A stretch of 64,000 bases of DNA from Koleobacter methoxysyntrophicus (GTDB lineage Bacteria; Bacillota; Thermosediminibacteria; Koleobacterales; Koleobacteraceae), in NCBI RefSeq assembly GCF_017301615.1, contig NZ_CP059066.1, forward strand, positions 1,595,001-1,659,000, in the 5' to 3' direction. Made by a program: the position numbers and the translations under genes. Each line of letters begins with the position of its first letter. Position 1 is the first letter of the stretch. Of the stretch, positions 16,868-25,474 are shown in pieces. Under the pieces are notes generated by a model. It was given only the letters and a program-made list of their open reading frames with translations, made no database searches and was not told where the DNA came from.

Positions 16868-18455
16868 CAAAAATTTTAAGACGGTGTCAAGCATAAAAAT
16901 GATAAATCATGGTTATTACTTTATATTCTAAATATGTTATATTTTTACAGTTGCTTTTCTTCCCTGCGGTTAAAGGAGCAATCTCTTAAAGGTAGCCCTT
17001 TCCACATTTTAACATTAAGTATTCTTTTAGAGTATTACCGGATCATAAGTTAAATCGTCCAAATGATCCGCCTCGCCTGCTATCACCTGCCTTAGGGTTT
17101 CTTGAAATATCCTTTCATGGTCTATTTTCCGCCGTCCTTTGGAGCTTCGTTTAGGCTTACGATAAAGCTTCTGGACAAAATAAGGAAATGGTTCGTAAAG
17201 GCAGGTTTTAAGAAGTCTTTGAATCTGCAGTAACGGCCCTTCATAACCTGTTTTTAGCTTGATTAGCTTCAACATACAATAGGCGATAAGAGCTATGTAG
17301 AGCTGCATTTCTACGGCCTGCTGGCTTAAACTGTAAAAATGTTTAATATACAGATGCTGCTTAATCCACTTGAAGAAAAGCTCGATCTGCCAGCGGTAGC
17401 GGTAGATATCGCCTATTTCTTCCGCAGGCAGTTCAAAGTTGTTCGTAATAATAATGATCGGGTTGCCGTTAAGGTCTTCTGTTTCGATAGACCTTAGGGG
17501 GTGGTGCATCTTTGTCAATCCGTCTTTGCCCAGGATAACGATGCGATCTTTTTTAATGACGCTGCCGGGCTTTACAGGGAGTTCTTTAACTACTTCTACC
17601 AAGGCGTTTTTCTTTAAGCGGCTGGCAAAAAATATTCCTTGTTCGCAGTAATCATCAAACTTTTTATAATCGAGATAACCCCGGTCGAAAACGTTAAAGG
17701 CATCTTTTGATTCAACAACCAGTTCATCCATCTGGGTTTTATCCGCTTTCTTAGCAGGAGTAATTATGGCAGCATCGGGGAGGACCCCTTTTTCAAACAA
17801 CCTCAGTCTTAAGTGTATCTTGATACCGCCTTTGGTTTTCCTAAAACTTGCCCAGCGATAGCGGGTTATACAAAGGCTGATAATCGAGGAATCGATCAGG
17901 TAAAGGTTGCCCAGTTCCTGTCTTATGGGTTTAAACCCTGTTTGGAAACCCACCTGCCGTACAAGATCCTGAAAAAGGGTCTGAACCGTTTCCGGCATCA
18001 TGCTTCTTAATTTGCGAGAAAGCTGGGAAAAGCTAATGGAATCAAGTTTGATTGCTTTGCTGAATTCTCTGTTACAAAGGTTATTGCTGATTTCCCTTAA
18101 TGACCTTAGTTGCTCCAGTTGGGCAAAGACCATTAAAATAATAAATTTAATGGCCGTTAGCTTTTTGACATACTTATCAACTTCTAGTTTTTGCAGCAGT
18201 TGATGAAATTTTTGTGAAAAAATTGGTTCAAACAGTTGATTAAATGTGGAATTTGTGGTATCCTTGCCTTGCATTTTTTATTCTCCTTTATATTAGGGAT
18301 TATGGCAAGGACTACCATATATCCCTATTATAAAGGATTTTTCTTTATTATGCAAGGTTTATATTACCGTTTTACGCATTTGCTAGTTATATCTTTTGTT
18401 TTCTTATTAATCCGTTACTTGACAAATTGAATTTTGCTTTATGCAACGCTACTGA
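16854..18455 (-). mobile_element. IS4-type insertion sequence, about 1.6 kb
   Basis: The element is 1602 bp, bounded by 14-bp perfect (longer imperfect) inverted repeats and flanked by 7-bp direct repeats TTCGATA. It carries one intact transposase gene on the minus strand. Since both ends, the target duplication and the transposase look intact, the insertion is probably recent. A 7-bp duplication is short for classical IS4 but reported for some subgroups of the family. Confidence 0.92.
17027..18274 (-). CDS. IS4-family DDE transposase
   Basis: 415 aa. An N-terminal DUF4372-like region (FHQLLQKLEVDKYVKKLTAI) precedes the DDE core: first Asp in LYLIDSSI, second in NVFDRGYLDYKKF, and Glu in YRYRWQIELFFKWIKQ, the Y-R-E-K signature of IS4 transposases (K in the same helix). 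There are no stops or frameshifts, so it is probably active. It is transcribed against the interrupted host gene. Confidence 0.93.
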   Translation of the reverse strand: MQGKDTTNSTFNQLFEPIFSQKFHQLLQKLEVDKYVKKLTAIKFIILMVFAQLEQLRSLREISNNLCNREFSKAIKLDSISFSQLSRKLRSMMPETVQTLFQDLVRQVGFQTGFKPIRQELGNLYLIDSSIISLCITRYRWASFRKTKGGIKIHLRLRLFEKGVLPDAAIITPAKKADKTQMDELVVESKDAFNVFDRGYLDYKKFDDYCEQGIFFASRLKKNALVEVVKELPVKPGSVIKKDRIVILGKDGLTKMHHPLRSIETEDLNGNPIIIITNNFELPAEEIGDIYRYRWQIELFFKWIKQHLYIKHFYSLSQQAVEMQLYIALIAYCMLKLIKLKTGYEGPLLQIQRLLKTCLYEPFPYFVQKLYRKPKRSSKGRRKIDHERIFQETLRQVIAGEADHLDDLTYDPVIL

Positions 18456-18462
18456 TTCGATA
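18442..18462 (+). repeat. Right IS terminal inverted repeat and target duplication
   Basis: TGCAACGCTACTGA (18442-18455) is the reverse complement of the left IS end. TTCGATA (18456-18462) is the second target-site copy. The host reading frame resumes as D-S-I-Y-L-N across it. Confidence 0.92.
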
Positions 18463-18726
18463 TATCTAAACGTTTTTATGGATATTAATATGTGGAAAGC
18501 AATAACAGGGTTTATTGCTTCCTTAACGATACTTTCCCTCTCAGAATGGTTAACTGTCATTATAGCCGTAAAGATACTAGGAATATCAATGGATATGATT
18601 TTTTCTAATTCCCTTTATTATACTTTATTTGGGATTCCAAGCCTTTTGGCCTTATATCTGTTAGCGTTTTTAAAATTCAGGTATAATCTTAAAAAAGATT
18701 TTTACAAAAGGGCAGGTTAAAAATAA

Positions 18727-19350
18727 ATGGGTATTGAAGAAATTTCTAGAATATTAGCGCTTAAAATTTCTTCAAGGATTTCTTTAAAAAGCGAGGAGCG
18801 GGAAATCATTGAATACGGATTAAAGGTCTTCCTTTCTGAGGTTCTTTCTTTGTCAATATTATTTATAGTGCTGTTCGTAGCGGGTTTAATAAAGACGGGT
18901 ATGAGTATTCTAATTCCAGCAGGAATGCTGCGGAAGTTTTCTGGAGGGGCACACTGCAGTTCCCCTATGTGCTGCACCATATTAGGGGTTATGACTGTTC
19001 CGCTGTTTGCATTTTCGGTTGAAAGGCTGCTAATTTTGGGAGAAAATAAATTACTAGCAGCAGCAGTTTGCTTGAATGTTTTGAGTTTTTTTAACTGTTT
19101 AAAATATGCGCCGGCTGATTCCCCGCAAAAGCCGATTAATGAGGTATCTAAAAAAAGGCTGAAGAGGGGTGCCCTTTTGTTGATTTTAATTGCTTTCTCG
19201 GTTTTAATAGCGGGTTATCTTTTACGTTACATCGATATATCATTCCTGTTAGCAGCATCAGTCGGTTTTTTTTATCAAAGTATTACCCTGACTCCTGCCG
19301 GTTATGGATTTACAGCGTCCATGGACAGGCTAATGCGGAAAATCATATAG
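18727..19350 (+). CDS. agrB: AgrB-like membrane protease of a cyclic-peptide signalling system
   Basis: Polytopic cysteine protease that cuts the C-terminal tail from an AgrD propeptide and forms the thiolactone ring. 207 aa, normal length. The catalytic motif is RKFSGGAHCSSPMCC: His76 and Cys83 have the same seven-residue spacing as the S. aureus pair, and about four membrane segments follow. It starts 6 bp after the interrupted membrane gene and ends 34 bp before the propeptide gene. Insertion of the IS upstream could reduce its expression unless a promoter lies in the IS or in the remaining 3' part of the broken gene. Confidence 0.93.
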   Translation: MGIEEISRILALKISSRISLKSEEREIIEYGLKVFLSEVLSLSILFIVLFVAGLIKTGMSILIPAGMLRKFSGGAHCSSPMCCTILGVMTVPLFAFSVERLLILGENKLLAAAVCLNVLSFFNCLKYAPADSPQKPINEVSKKRLKRGALLLILIAFSVLIAGYLLRYIDISFLLAASVGFFYQSITLTPAGYGFTASMDRLMRKII

Positions 19351-19384
19351 CTCAAAAAATAAGGCTGAAAGGGGGTATATTTAA

Positions 19385-19516
19385 ATGAAAAAACTGATAA
19401 AGCTGGCATTTGTTTTCTTTGCTGCTTTTTTAACTTTGATAGCCCAAATTAACGCCGTATCCGCATGTTCTTTCCTTTGGTACCAGCCTGAACTGCCGAA
19501 CAGCCTGAAAAAATAA
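19385..19516 (+). CDS. agrD: AgrD-like cyclic lactone autoinducer propeptide, 43 aa
   Basis: AAAGGGGG lies upstream of ATG 19385. The propeptide has an N-terminal hydrophobic/amphipathic part (MKKLIKLAFVFFAAFLTLIA), a core VSACSFLW and a tail YQPELPNSLKK. By analogy with Listeria AgrD, where a ring-forming C plus four residues is followed by Y-E-P, the thiolactone ring would be Cys27-Ser-Phe-Leu-Trp31, and YQPELP would be the AgrB recognition tail. It directly follows agrB. Ring boundaries are inferred, not seen. Confidence 0.9.
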   Translation: MKKLIKLAFVFFAAFLTLIAQINAVSACSFLWYQPELPNSLKK

Positions 19517-19525
19517 TACCTCTCT

Positions 19526-19558
19526 ATTAAGAAGGTTGGAAGGCTCAACCTTCTTAAT
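19526..19558 (+). terminator. Hairpin terminator after agrD
   Basis: ATTAAGAAGGTTG and CAACCTTCTTAAT form a perfect 13-bp stem with a 7-base loop just after the agrD stop, followed by ATTTT. It also rules out the upstream in-frame TTG at 19536, inside the stem, as the start of the next gene. Confidence 0.8.
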
Positions 19559-19580
19559 ATTTTACTTTGGGGTGTTTAGC

Positions 19581-21281
19581 TTGAATGAAAAGAGAATGAA
19601 ACGAAACAGCTGTATAAATGAATATATTGCTATAGCAAAAATATTTTGCGCTTTATTAATATCCATAATTCTAATATCATATTTTTTTATAGATAGGCTC
19701 TCAATATTTAACAGTATATGGATGATAATTTCTTTATATATCTTTATCCTTATTTTAATGTTAAGTCTCTGGAATTATTTTCAGAAAAACATAACCGGCT
19801 GCAGTTTTGTGCCCAAGATATTAGATGTTTTTATCTTGCTAATTTTCTTCTTTTCAATAACCTTTATAATATATTTTACAGGTGCCCATGAAAGCAATTA
19901 TAAAAACCTTTACTTCCTTTTAACTATAATATATACCTTAAGGTTTGGTTTGAATTTTGGAATTGCGGTTTCTATGCTCAGCTCCGCAGGTATTGTGTTT
20001 AATGATATTGTACTCCAACCGGCTCTTGAATACAACATCTATTTAGAATCCGATTTGATAACTATAGCCATCCTCTTTTTAACCAGCTGGCTTTTAGGAA
20101 ACTTCATTAAAACCGAGGAAAAACGCCTGCAGCAGCTTGAAAAAATAGCTAATGTCGACGGGCTTACAGGTTTATACAACCATCGTTTTTTCCAGGAGAA
20201 ACTGGATTGGGAAATAAAAAAGTGCGAACGGAACAAAAAGAGCCTTGCACTAATGATGATAGATATAGATTTTTTTAAACTATATAATGACTCTTACGGC
20301 CACTTAAAAGGTGATATCTTATTAAAGGAATTCAGTCAGATTATATTAAGTAATATCAGAAAATGCGATACTGCTGCAAGATACGGCGGTGATGAATTTA
20401 CTGTAATATTCCCGGATCTAGATGGGAAGCAGGCACGGTCCATAGGAGAGCGGCTGCAAAAGACTATCAAGGAAAAATTTAATAAGGATTTTAATTTTAC
20501 GAATAATACCATGTCGGTTTCTATTGGGATAGCCCTATACCCTGAACATGCGGATAATAAAAAGGACTTGATAAAAAAAGCAGATGAAGCCATGTATAAG
20601 GCTAAATATGTTAACAATAAAATCCAGCTGTATTATTCGGTACTGGATGACTTAAAATCAACTATGAATAATTCCGAAATTGAGCTGTTAAATTCAATAA
20701 AAACCCTCATTTCTATAATTAATGCAAAGGATAGGTATACATTCGGTCATTCAGAAAGGGTTGTCTGTTATACAAGGGTTATAGCAGAAGCCTTGGGTTT
20801 AAAAGGAAAAGATTTAAAAACACTGATATATGGAGCTTATCTGCATGATATAGGGAAGATTGAGATAGATAGAGAAATTTTAAATAAGCAGGGGGCATTA
20901 ACTGAGGATGAGTGGGAAATTATAAAAAAACATCCTAATTGGGGGGCTGACATAATTAAGCCCATATCTTCCCTTGTAGATTCCCTGCCTGTAATATTGT
21001 ACCATCATGAAAAAATGGACGGGACGGGCTATCCTTTTGGTTTAAAAGGTAGAGAGATTCCTTTATCTGCAAGAATATTAGCGGTTGCCGATAGTTTTGA
21101 TGCCATGACCTCTGATAGACCTTATAAAAAAGCAATGTCTTTAAAAGAAGCAATAAAAGAATTGGAGAGGGACTGTAATACCCACTTTGATTCAAAGATT
21201 GTCAGGGCTTTTGTTCAGGTAATCGATAAATATAAAAACGTAGACGAAATTTTGGATGATTTAAGTATTAAGGATTTCTAA
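19581..21281 (+). CDS. Membrane diguanylate cyclase / HD-GYP phosphodiesterase
   Basis: Makes and/or degrades c-di-GMP at the membrane; 566 aa. GGGGTG precedes TTG 19581. Residues 1-200 form a polytopic sensor resembling that of the kinase-like protein at 15315 (TGAHES-YKN, LRFG-NFG, YLESDLI, TSWLLGNFIK). Then a GGDEF domain with intact active site G269-F273 and an inhibitory RxxD site (R260-D263), then an HD-GYP domain with HD at 422-423 and HHEKMDGTGYP ending at 485. Both catalytic sites look complete. Its place right after agrD and its shared sensor suggest that the peptide signal, or the same stimulus, is converted to c-di-GMP changes. Confidence 0.92.
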   Translation: MNEKRMKRNSCINEYIAIAKIFCALLISIILISYFFIDRLSIFNSIWMIISLYIFILILMLSLWNYFQKNITGCSFVPKILDVFILLIFFFSITFIIYFTGAHESNYKNLYFLLTIIYTLRFGLNFGIAVSMLSSAGIVFNDIVLQPALEYNIYLESDLITIAILFLTSWLLGNFIKTEEKRLQQLEKIANVDGLTGLYNHRFFQEKLDWEIKKCERNKKSLALMMIDIDFFKLYNDSYGHLKGDILLKEFSQIILSNIRKCDTAARYGGDEFTVIFPDLDGKQARSIGERLQKTIKEKFNKDFNFTNNTMSVSIGIALYPEHADNKKDLIKKADEAMYKAKYVNNKIQLYYSVLDDLKSTMNNSEIELLNSIKTLISIINAKDRYTFGHSERVVCYTRVIAEALGLKGKDLKTLIYGAYLHDIGKIEIDREILNKQGALTEDEWEIIKKHPNWGADIIKPISSLVDSLPVILYHHEKMDGTGYPFGLKGREIPLSARILAVADSFDAMTSDRPYKKAMSLKEAIKELERDCNTHFDSKIVRAFVQVIDKYKNVDEILDDLSIKDF

Positions 21282-21302
21282 AAAATGAGTATCATGAAAC
21301 CG

Positions 21303-21411
21303 CATCCGTGCTTCACTCACTCTGAAATTTGGCTTTCCGCCATCCATGGCTCCAAGTCAAATAAGTTGCTCCGCGATGTAATCCTACGGGTAAGCGTTTC
21401 CTGAGTAAAGT
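21303..21411 (+). repeat. Dispersed intergenic repeat, copy 1
   Basis: Contains CTCACTCTGAAATTTGGCT, shared (one change) with the copy at 45970, and TACGGGTAAGCGTTT, shared (one change) with the copy at 26187. The inner arms AATTTGGCTT and AAGTCAAAT make an imperfect hairpin. It lies in the 350-bp gap between the c-di-GMP enzyme and the liv operon. I see no gene in that gap. Confidence 0.7.
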
Positions 21412-21633
21412 ATATAATCAATTTATTTAAAAAAGACCTTGAAAATATAGAAAGATTAAAAATAATGTTTTCAGTAAAGAAGGAAAATTCAATTTAATGT
21501 AGAAAATGTATATATTATTATTAAATTAAATATTTATTAATACAGGTGAATTGGGAGGTGAAGCAAAAACAGTTTGATAGACCGTTTTACAGAAACAACG
21601 AACAAAAACTACATAAAAATAGGGGGGGTCAAA

Positions 21634-22806
21634 GTGAAAGCAAAATGGCTTTCTGCATTATTGGTTATAATCCTGGCTGTTTCCCTTTTAGCAGCCGGCT
21701 GCGGCAAGAAAGAGGAGGCTCCGGCCCAGGAGGAAACCGTTAAGGTAGGCTGGATAGGTTCCCTTACGGGGGACCAGGCGATCTGGGGACAGTGTGAGTT
21801 AAACACGATCAAGATGCTTTTTGAGGAAATCAATGAAAAGGGAGGCATCTTAGGCAGGAAGCTCGAGGTTATAGGTTACGATACCAGAGGAGATGCGATG
21901 GAAGCCGTCAATGCCGTTAAGAGGCTTACAAGTCAGGATAAGGTTATTGCTGTTTTAGGACCGAATGCCAGCGGTCAGGCAATACCAATTTCTTCTGTAT
22001 TAGAGGAAATGAAGGTTCCTGATATTGCTACCGTTGCTACAAATCCGAAGGTTACTGTGGTTGATGGGAAGGTGAAGCCCTTCAACTTCAGGGTCTGCTT
22101 CATTGACCCGTATCAAGGTGCAGTAGCTGCAGGATATGCCTATGATGTGTTGGGCTTCAGGAAGGCGGCGATCCTGTATGATATAGCTGATGATTATTCT
22201 CAGGGTCTAACGGAATTCTTTGAAAAGCATTTTATTGAAAAGGGTGGGGAGATAGTTGCCAAAGAGGCTTTTAAATTCGGGGATACCGATTTTAGGCCTC
22301 AGCTGAGCAAAATAAAGGCAGCAAATCCTGAAGTGATATTTATGCCTTACTTCTTCAAAGAGGTAGCCCTGAGCGCAAACCAGGCACGAGAACTGGGAAT
22401 AGACTGCGTGCTGATGGGTGGTGATGGTTGGCCTTCGGAAGTCCTTCTGGAAATGGCGGCTGATGCCGTAAATGGCAGCTATTTTGTAAATCACCTCGAT
22501 TTTGACGATCCGGAGGTTCAGGACTTCAAGACCCGTTATATGAAAAAATACAACAGGAAGGTGGAACTGAACGGTTACCTGGCTCATGATGCCGTAATGC
22601 TCTTAATTGATGCTATAGAAAGGGCCGGGAGCTTTGATCCGGTAGCTATAAGGGATGCCCTGGAAACTGCTGAAATCAAAGGGATTACCGGGACCATTAA
22701 GATCGGAAAGGATACCCATAATCCTGAAGGGAAAGAAGCTGCCATTATCAAGGTTGTAGATGGCGAGTATGTATTCCAGCAGAAATATGCTCCCAAAATT
22801 GATTAG
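21634..22806 (+). CDS. livJ: Branched-chain amino acid ABC transporter, substrate-binding lipoprotein
   Basis: Extracellular binding protein of the LivJ/LivK type (Peripla_BP_6 fold). GGGGGG precedes GTG 21634, and the protein begins KAKWLSALLVIILAVSLL with lipobox LLAAGC, a better start than 21574. The mature domain shows KVGWIGSLTGDQAIWGQ and ...TIKMLFEEINEKGGILGRKLEV, typical of the family. About 390 aa. First gene of a complete five-gene importer. The ligand may be leucine/isoleucine/valine or another amide or amino acid; the family is broad. Confidence 0.9.
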   Translation: MKAKWLSALLVIILAVSLLAAGCGKKEEAPAQEETVKVGWIGSLTGDQAIWGQCELNTIKMLFEEINEKGGILGRKLEVIGYDTRGDAMEAVNAVKRLTSQDKVIAVLGPNASGQAIPISSVLEEMKVPDIATVATNPKVTVVDGKVKPFNFRVCFIDPYQGAVAAGYAYDVLGFRKAAILYDIADDYSQGLTEFFEKHFIEKGGEIVAKEAFKFGDTDFRPQLSKIKAANPEVIFMPYFFKEVALSANQARELGIDCVLMGGDGWPSEVLLEMAADAVNGSYFVNHLDFDDPEVQDFKTRYMKKYNRKVELNGYLAHDAVMLLIDAIERAGSFDPVAIRDALETAEIKGITGTIKIGKDTHNPEGKEAAIIKVVDGEYVFQQKYAPKID

Positions 22807-22834
22807 CATAAAATTGGCTTAAACAGCTGAGAAT

Positions 22835-22868
22835 TTAACTTGGGGGGAGTAATTTCCCCCTGGGTTAA
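22835..22868 (+). terminator. Intercistronic hairpin between livJ and livH
   Basis: TTAAC-TT-GGGGGGA and TCCCCC-TG-GGTTAA form a stem with small internal mismatches. It is placed between binding-protein and permease genes, like the hairpin at 3123, and probably sets their ratio by mRNA stabilisation or partial termination. Confidence 0.65.
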
Positions 22869-22895
22869 ATTTAATTATTTTAAGGAGAGGTGACG

Positions 22896-23774
22896 ATGAC
22901 ACAACTGATACAGCAGCTGATAAACGGTTTGTCTATAGGGAGTGTTTATGCCCTGATGGCTGTAGGCTATTCCCTGGTCTACAGTATAATGAACTTCAGC
23001 AATTTCGCACACGGCGGTGTAATAATGTTAGGGTCTTATTTTGGATTCTTCCTTTTAACCCTTTTTAAACTACCATTTACAGCAGCTTTTTTAGGGGCTG
23101 CTTTAGGTGCAGCTGTAGTTGCAGTGATAATTGAAAGGGTTGCTTACAGCCCCTTAAGGGCCCGCAATGCTCCCTTCCTTTATTTCATAATATCTGCCAT
23201 GGGGGCTTCTATTTTCCTGGAGAATTTTGTTATAGCAACTATAGGCCCAACCTTTAAGACTTACCCTCCTGTTTTCCCTAAAGAACCCTTTAGATTTGGC
23301 CCTCTCTTTGTAGGCCGTCTTGATATGATGATGTTTTTAATTTCCGTAGTATGCCTTGCTGCGCTGGTCTATTTTATAGATTTTACGAAAACGGGTAAGG
23401 CTATAAGGGCAACGGCATACAACATGAGGGCCAGTGTGCTTATGGGGATTAACACCGATATGGTAATCATTATAGTTTTCGGAATCGGTGGAGCTCTTGC
23501 AGGGATAGCCGGTGTGCTTTTTGGTATGAAATATACGGTTTACCCCCAAATGGGTTTTATTACCCTAAAATCATTTATTGCTGCGGTTTTCGGAGGATTG
23601 GGGAGCCTTCCGGGAGCGGTTATAGGTTCAATCCTGTTGGGTGTTATTGAGACGCTGACATCCGGATATATCTCATCCCAGCTGAGAGACCTTATTTCCT
23701 TCAGCCTCCTTATAATTATTCTGGTTATCAGGCCCATGGGGCTTATGGGCAGGATAACAGAAGAAAAGGCATAG
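22896..23774 (+). CDS. livH: Branched-chain amino acid ABC transporter permease (LivH type)
   Basis: Eight or so hydrophobic segments. The family start QLINGLSIGSVYALMAVGYSLVYSIMNFSNFAHG is clear. AAGGAG favours ATG 22896 over GTG 22890. About 292 aa, normal. It pairs with LivM and is encoded 15 bp before it. Confidence 0.92.
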   Translation: MTQLIQQLINGLSIGSVYALMAVGYSLVYSIMNFSNFAHGGVIMLGSYFGFFLLTLFKLPFTAAFLGAALGAAVVAVIIERVAYSPLRARNAPFLYFIISAMGASIFLENFVIATIGPTFKTYPPVFPKEPFRFGPLFVGRLDMMMFLISVVCLAALVYFIDFTKTGKAIRATAYNMRASVLMGINTDMVIIIVFGIGGALAGIAGVLFGMKYTVYPQMGFITLKSFIAAVFGGLGSLPGAVIGSILLGVIETLTSGYISSQLRDLISFSLLIIILVIRPMGLMGRITEEKA

Positions 23775-23789
23775 AAGGAGGGAAGGAAA

Positions 23790-24695
23790 ATGGACTGGTT
23801 TTATATAAAAGGCATCTTAATCCTTTCAGGAATAAACCTGATGGCCGTTTTAGGATTATCCCTTTTAACCGGCTTTACCGGGCTTTTTTCCTTCGGGCAT
23901 GCAGGGTTCATGGCCCTGGGAGCTTATGCTACAGCGGTGATGACGGTTAAGTTCGGGATTCCTTTTATTCCCGCTTTACTGGTAGGAGGGCTGACAGCGG
24001 CCCTGGCCAGTTTATTTATAGGCCGACTGACCTTAAACCTAAAAGGGGATTATTTTTGCATAGCTACCCTGGGATTTGGTGAGGCTATAAGGCTTATTCT
24101 GGACAATATCCAGTATTTCGGAGGGGCCAGGGGGTGGCCTGGTATTCCCCAGGAAACCACCCTGTTAAAGGTAGTTATATTGAATATTATAGCTATAATT
24201 ATCCTCAAAAACCTTATCAGGTCCCGCCACGGGAGAAATATGATCGCTATAAGGGAAGAGGAACTGGCTTCGAAAATAGTTGGTATCGATGTATTCAGGT
24301 ACAAGATGATATCCCTTCTGATAAGTGCATTTTATGCCGGGATTGCAGGAGGGATGCTGGGTCATTATGCTACCTTCTTACAGCCGAAGATGTTCAGCCT
24401 GGTTAAATCCACCGAGCTTACCATTATAGTTATATTCGGCGGTTTAGGGAGCATTACCGGAAGTGTTCTCGGTGCTGTCGTCCTTACGGCCCTTCCCGAG
24501 CTTTTAAGGGCCTTTGCCCAATGGAGGTTGGTAGTTTACGGGGCTGCCGTAATATTTATAATGATCAGCAGGCCCGAAGGATTGATGGGAGGTAAGGAAC
24601 TCAGCTTTATGACGATAAAAAGCGTCTTAAGGTATACAAAACCCTGGAGAAAAATCGGGGCATTTACCGAGGGAAGGAGACAGGGGAGACTATGA
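23790..24695 (+). CDS. livM: Branched-chain amino acid ABC transporter permease (LivM type)
   Basis: 301 aa with many membrane segments and the LivM signature [31 protein letters not shown]. The later EAA-like loop region [17 protein letters not shown] contacts the ATPases in this family. GGAGGGAAGG precedes the ATG. Its stop overlaps the livG start by 4 bp, implying coupled translation. Confidence 0.92.
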   Translation: MDWFYIKGILILSGINLMAVLGLSLLTGFTGLFSFGHAGFMALGAYATAVMTVKFGIPFIPALLVGGLTAALASLFIGRLTLNLKGDYFCIATLGFGEAIRLILDNIQYFGGARGWPGIPQETTLLKVVILNIIAIIILKNLIRSRHGRNMIAIREEELASKIVGIDVFRYKMISLLISAFYAGIAGGMLGHYATFLQPKMFSLVKSTELTIIVIFGGLGSITGSVLGAVVLTALPELLRAFAQWRLVVYGAAVIFIMISRPEGLMGGKELSFMTIKSVLRYTKPWRKIGAFTEGRRQGRL

Positions 24696-25474
24696 CAGTA
24701 CTTGAACTTAAAAAAGTAACCAAGAAATTTGAAGGCCTCGTTGCGGTAGAGGATGTAGATATGGTCGTAAAAAAAGGCAGCATATCCGGCTTAATAGGCC
24801 CGAACGGTGCAGGCAAAACTACCATATTCAACCTCATAACGGGGATTTATGATGTCACAGAAGGGGAGATAATCTTTGAAGATAGGCCTATTCACGGGAT
24901 GGAACCTCATAAAATAGCCGGGTTAGGGATTACTAGGACCTTTCAGAATATTAGATTGTTTAAAAAATTAACTGTATATGAGAACATTCTAACTGCATGT
25001 CATAATAATGTCAATTACTCTATTGCTTCTGCCCTCTTACGGATTCCTCCCTTTTCTTCCCAGGAAAAGGTCTTAAAAAAGCAGGCTGAAGAACTAATGG
25101 ATTTCATGGGTCTATCCGAAAGAAAGGACTATATAGCAAACGGTCTGCCCTACGGGCTCCAGAGGAGGTTGGAAATAGCCAGGGCACTGGCCTTAAAGCC
25201 GAAACTCCTCCTGCTGGATGAACCCGCAGCAGGGATGAACCCCGATGAGACGGAAAAGCTCATGCTCCTTATAAAGAAAATAAGGGAAGTTTTCAACCTG
25301 ACAGTCCTTGTTATAGAACATCATATGGACCTTATAATGGGTATATGTGAAAATATTACGGTCCTGAATTTTGGCAGGAAACTGGCAGAAGGAAAGCCTT
25401 GGGAAATTCAAAGGGATCCTAAGGTTATTGAAGCTTATCTGGGTGAGGAGGTTATACAGCATGCTCAGGGTTGA
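24692..25474 (+). CDS. livG: Branched-chain amino acid ABC transporter ATPase (LivG type)
   Basis: 260-aa ATPase. Walker [11 protein letters not shown]-loop region [11 protein letters not shown], a signature region at [13 protein letters not shown] (a Y-G-x-Q-R-R-x-E variant, normal for LivG), Walker [14 protein letters not shown], switch His in VIEHHMD. It overlaps livM by 4 bp and livF by 14 bp. Confidence 0.93.
   Translation: MTVLELKKVTKKFEGLVAVEDVDMVVKKGSISGLIGPNGAGKTTIFNLITGIYDVTEGEIIFEDRPIHGMEPHKIAGLGITRTFQNIRLFKKLTVYENILTACHNNVNYSIASALLRIPPFSSQEKVLKKQAEELMDFMGLSERKDYIANGLPYGLQRRLEIARALALKPKLLLLDEPAAGMNPDETEKLMLLIKKIREVFNLTVLVIEHHMDLIMGICENITVLNFGRKLAEGKPWEIQRDPKVIEAYLGEEVIQHAQG

Larger units (their letters stand above)
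16626..18720 (+). pseudogene. Polytopic membrane protein (AgrC-like sensor part), split by an IS element
   Basis: A GTG-started frame (16626-16853) ends in the IS; the continuation (18463-18720) emerges on the other side. Removing the IS and one copy of the duplicated TTCGATA restores one exact frame of about 161 aa with four to five hydrophobic segments (MMCMINVPWYTVMLRAIPEV ... FLKFRYNLKKDFYKRAG). It ends 6 bp before agrB. Similar stand-alone membrane proteins accompany agrB-like genes in Clostridia from memory, so it may be a peptide-sensing or accessory component. As it stands the gene cannot make a full protein. Confidence 0.85.

Noticed and set aside
18236-18430. Plus-strand frame in the IS right end
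   Set aside because: It lies in IS non-coding DNA and partly antisense to the transposase start; hydrophobic but without RBS or family match.
19536-19580. Longer N-terminus for the GGDEF/HD-GYP protein
   Set aside because: The upstream TTG lies inside the agrD terminator stem, while TTG 19581 has its own GGGGTG site and matches the paired sensor's start.
21282-21633. Search for a sigma-54 promoter before the liv operon
   Set aside because: No TGGC-N-TTGC pair with correct spacing; the gap holds the dispersed repeat only.
24134-24406. Frame within livM
   Set aside because: Shadow of livM in another frame; no RBS and unnatural composition.
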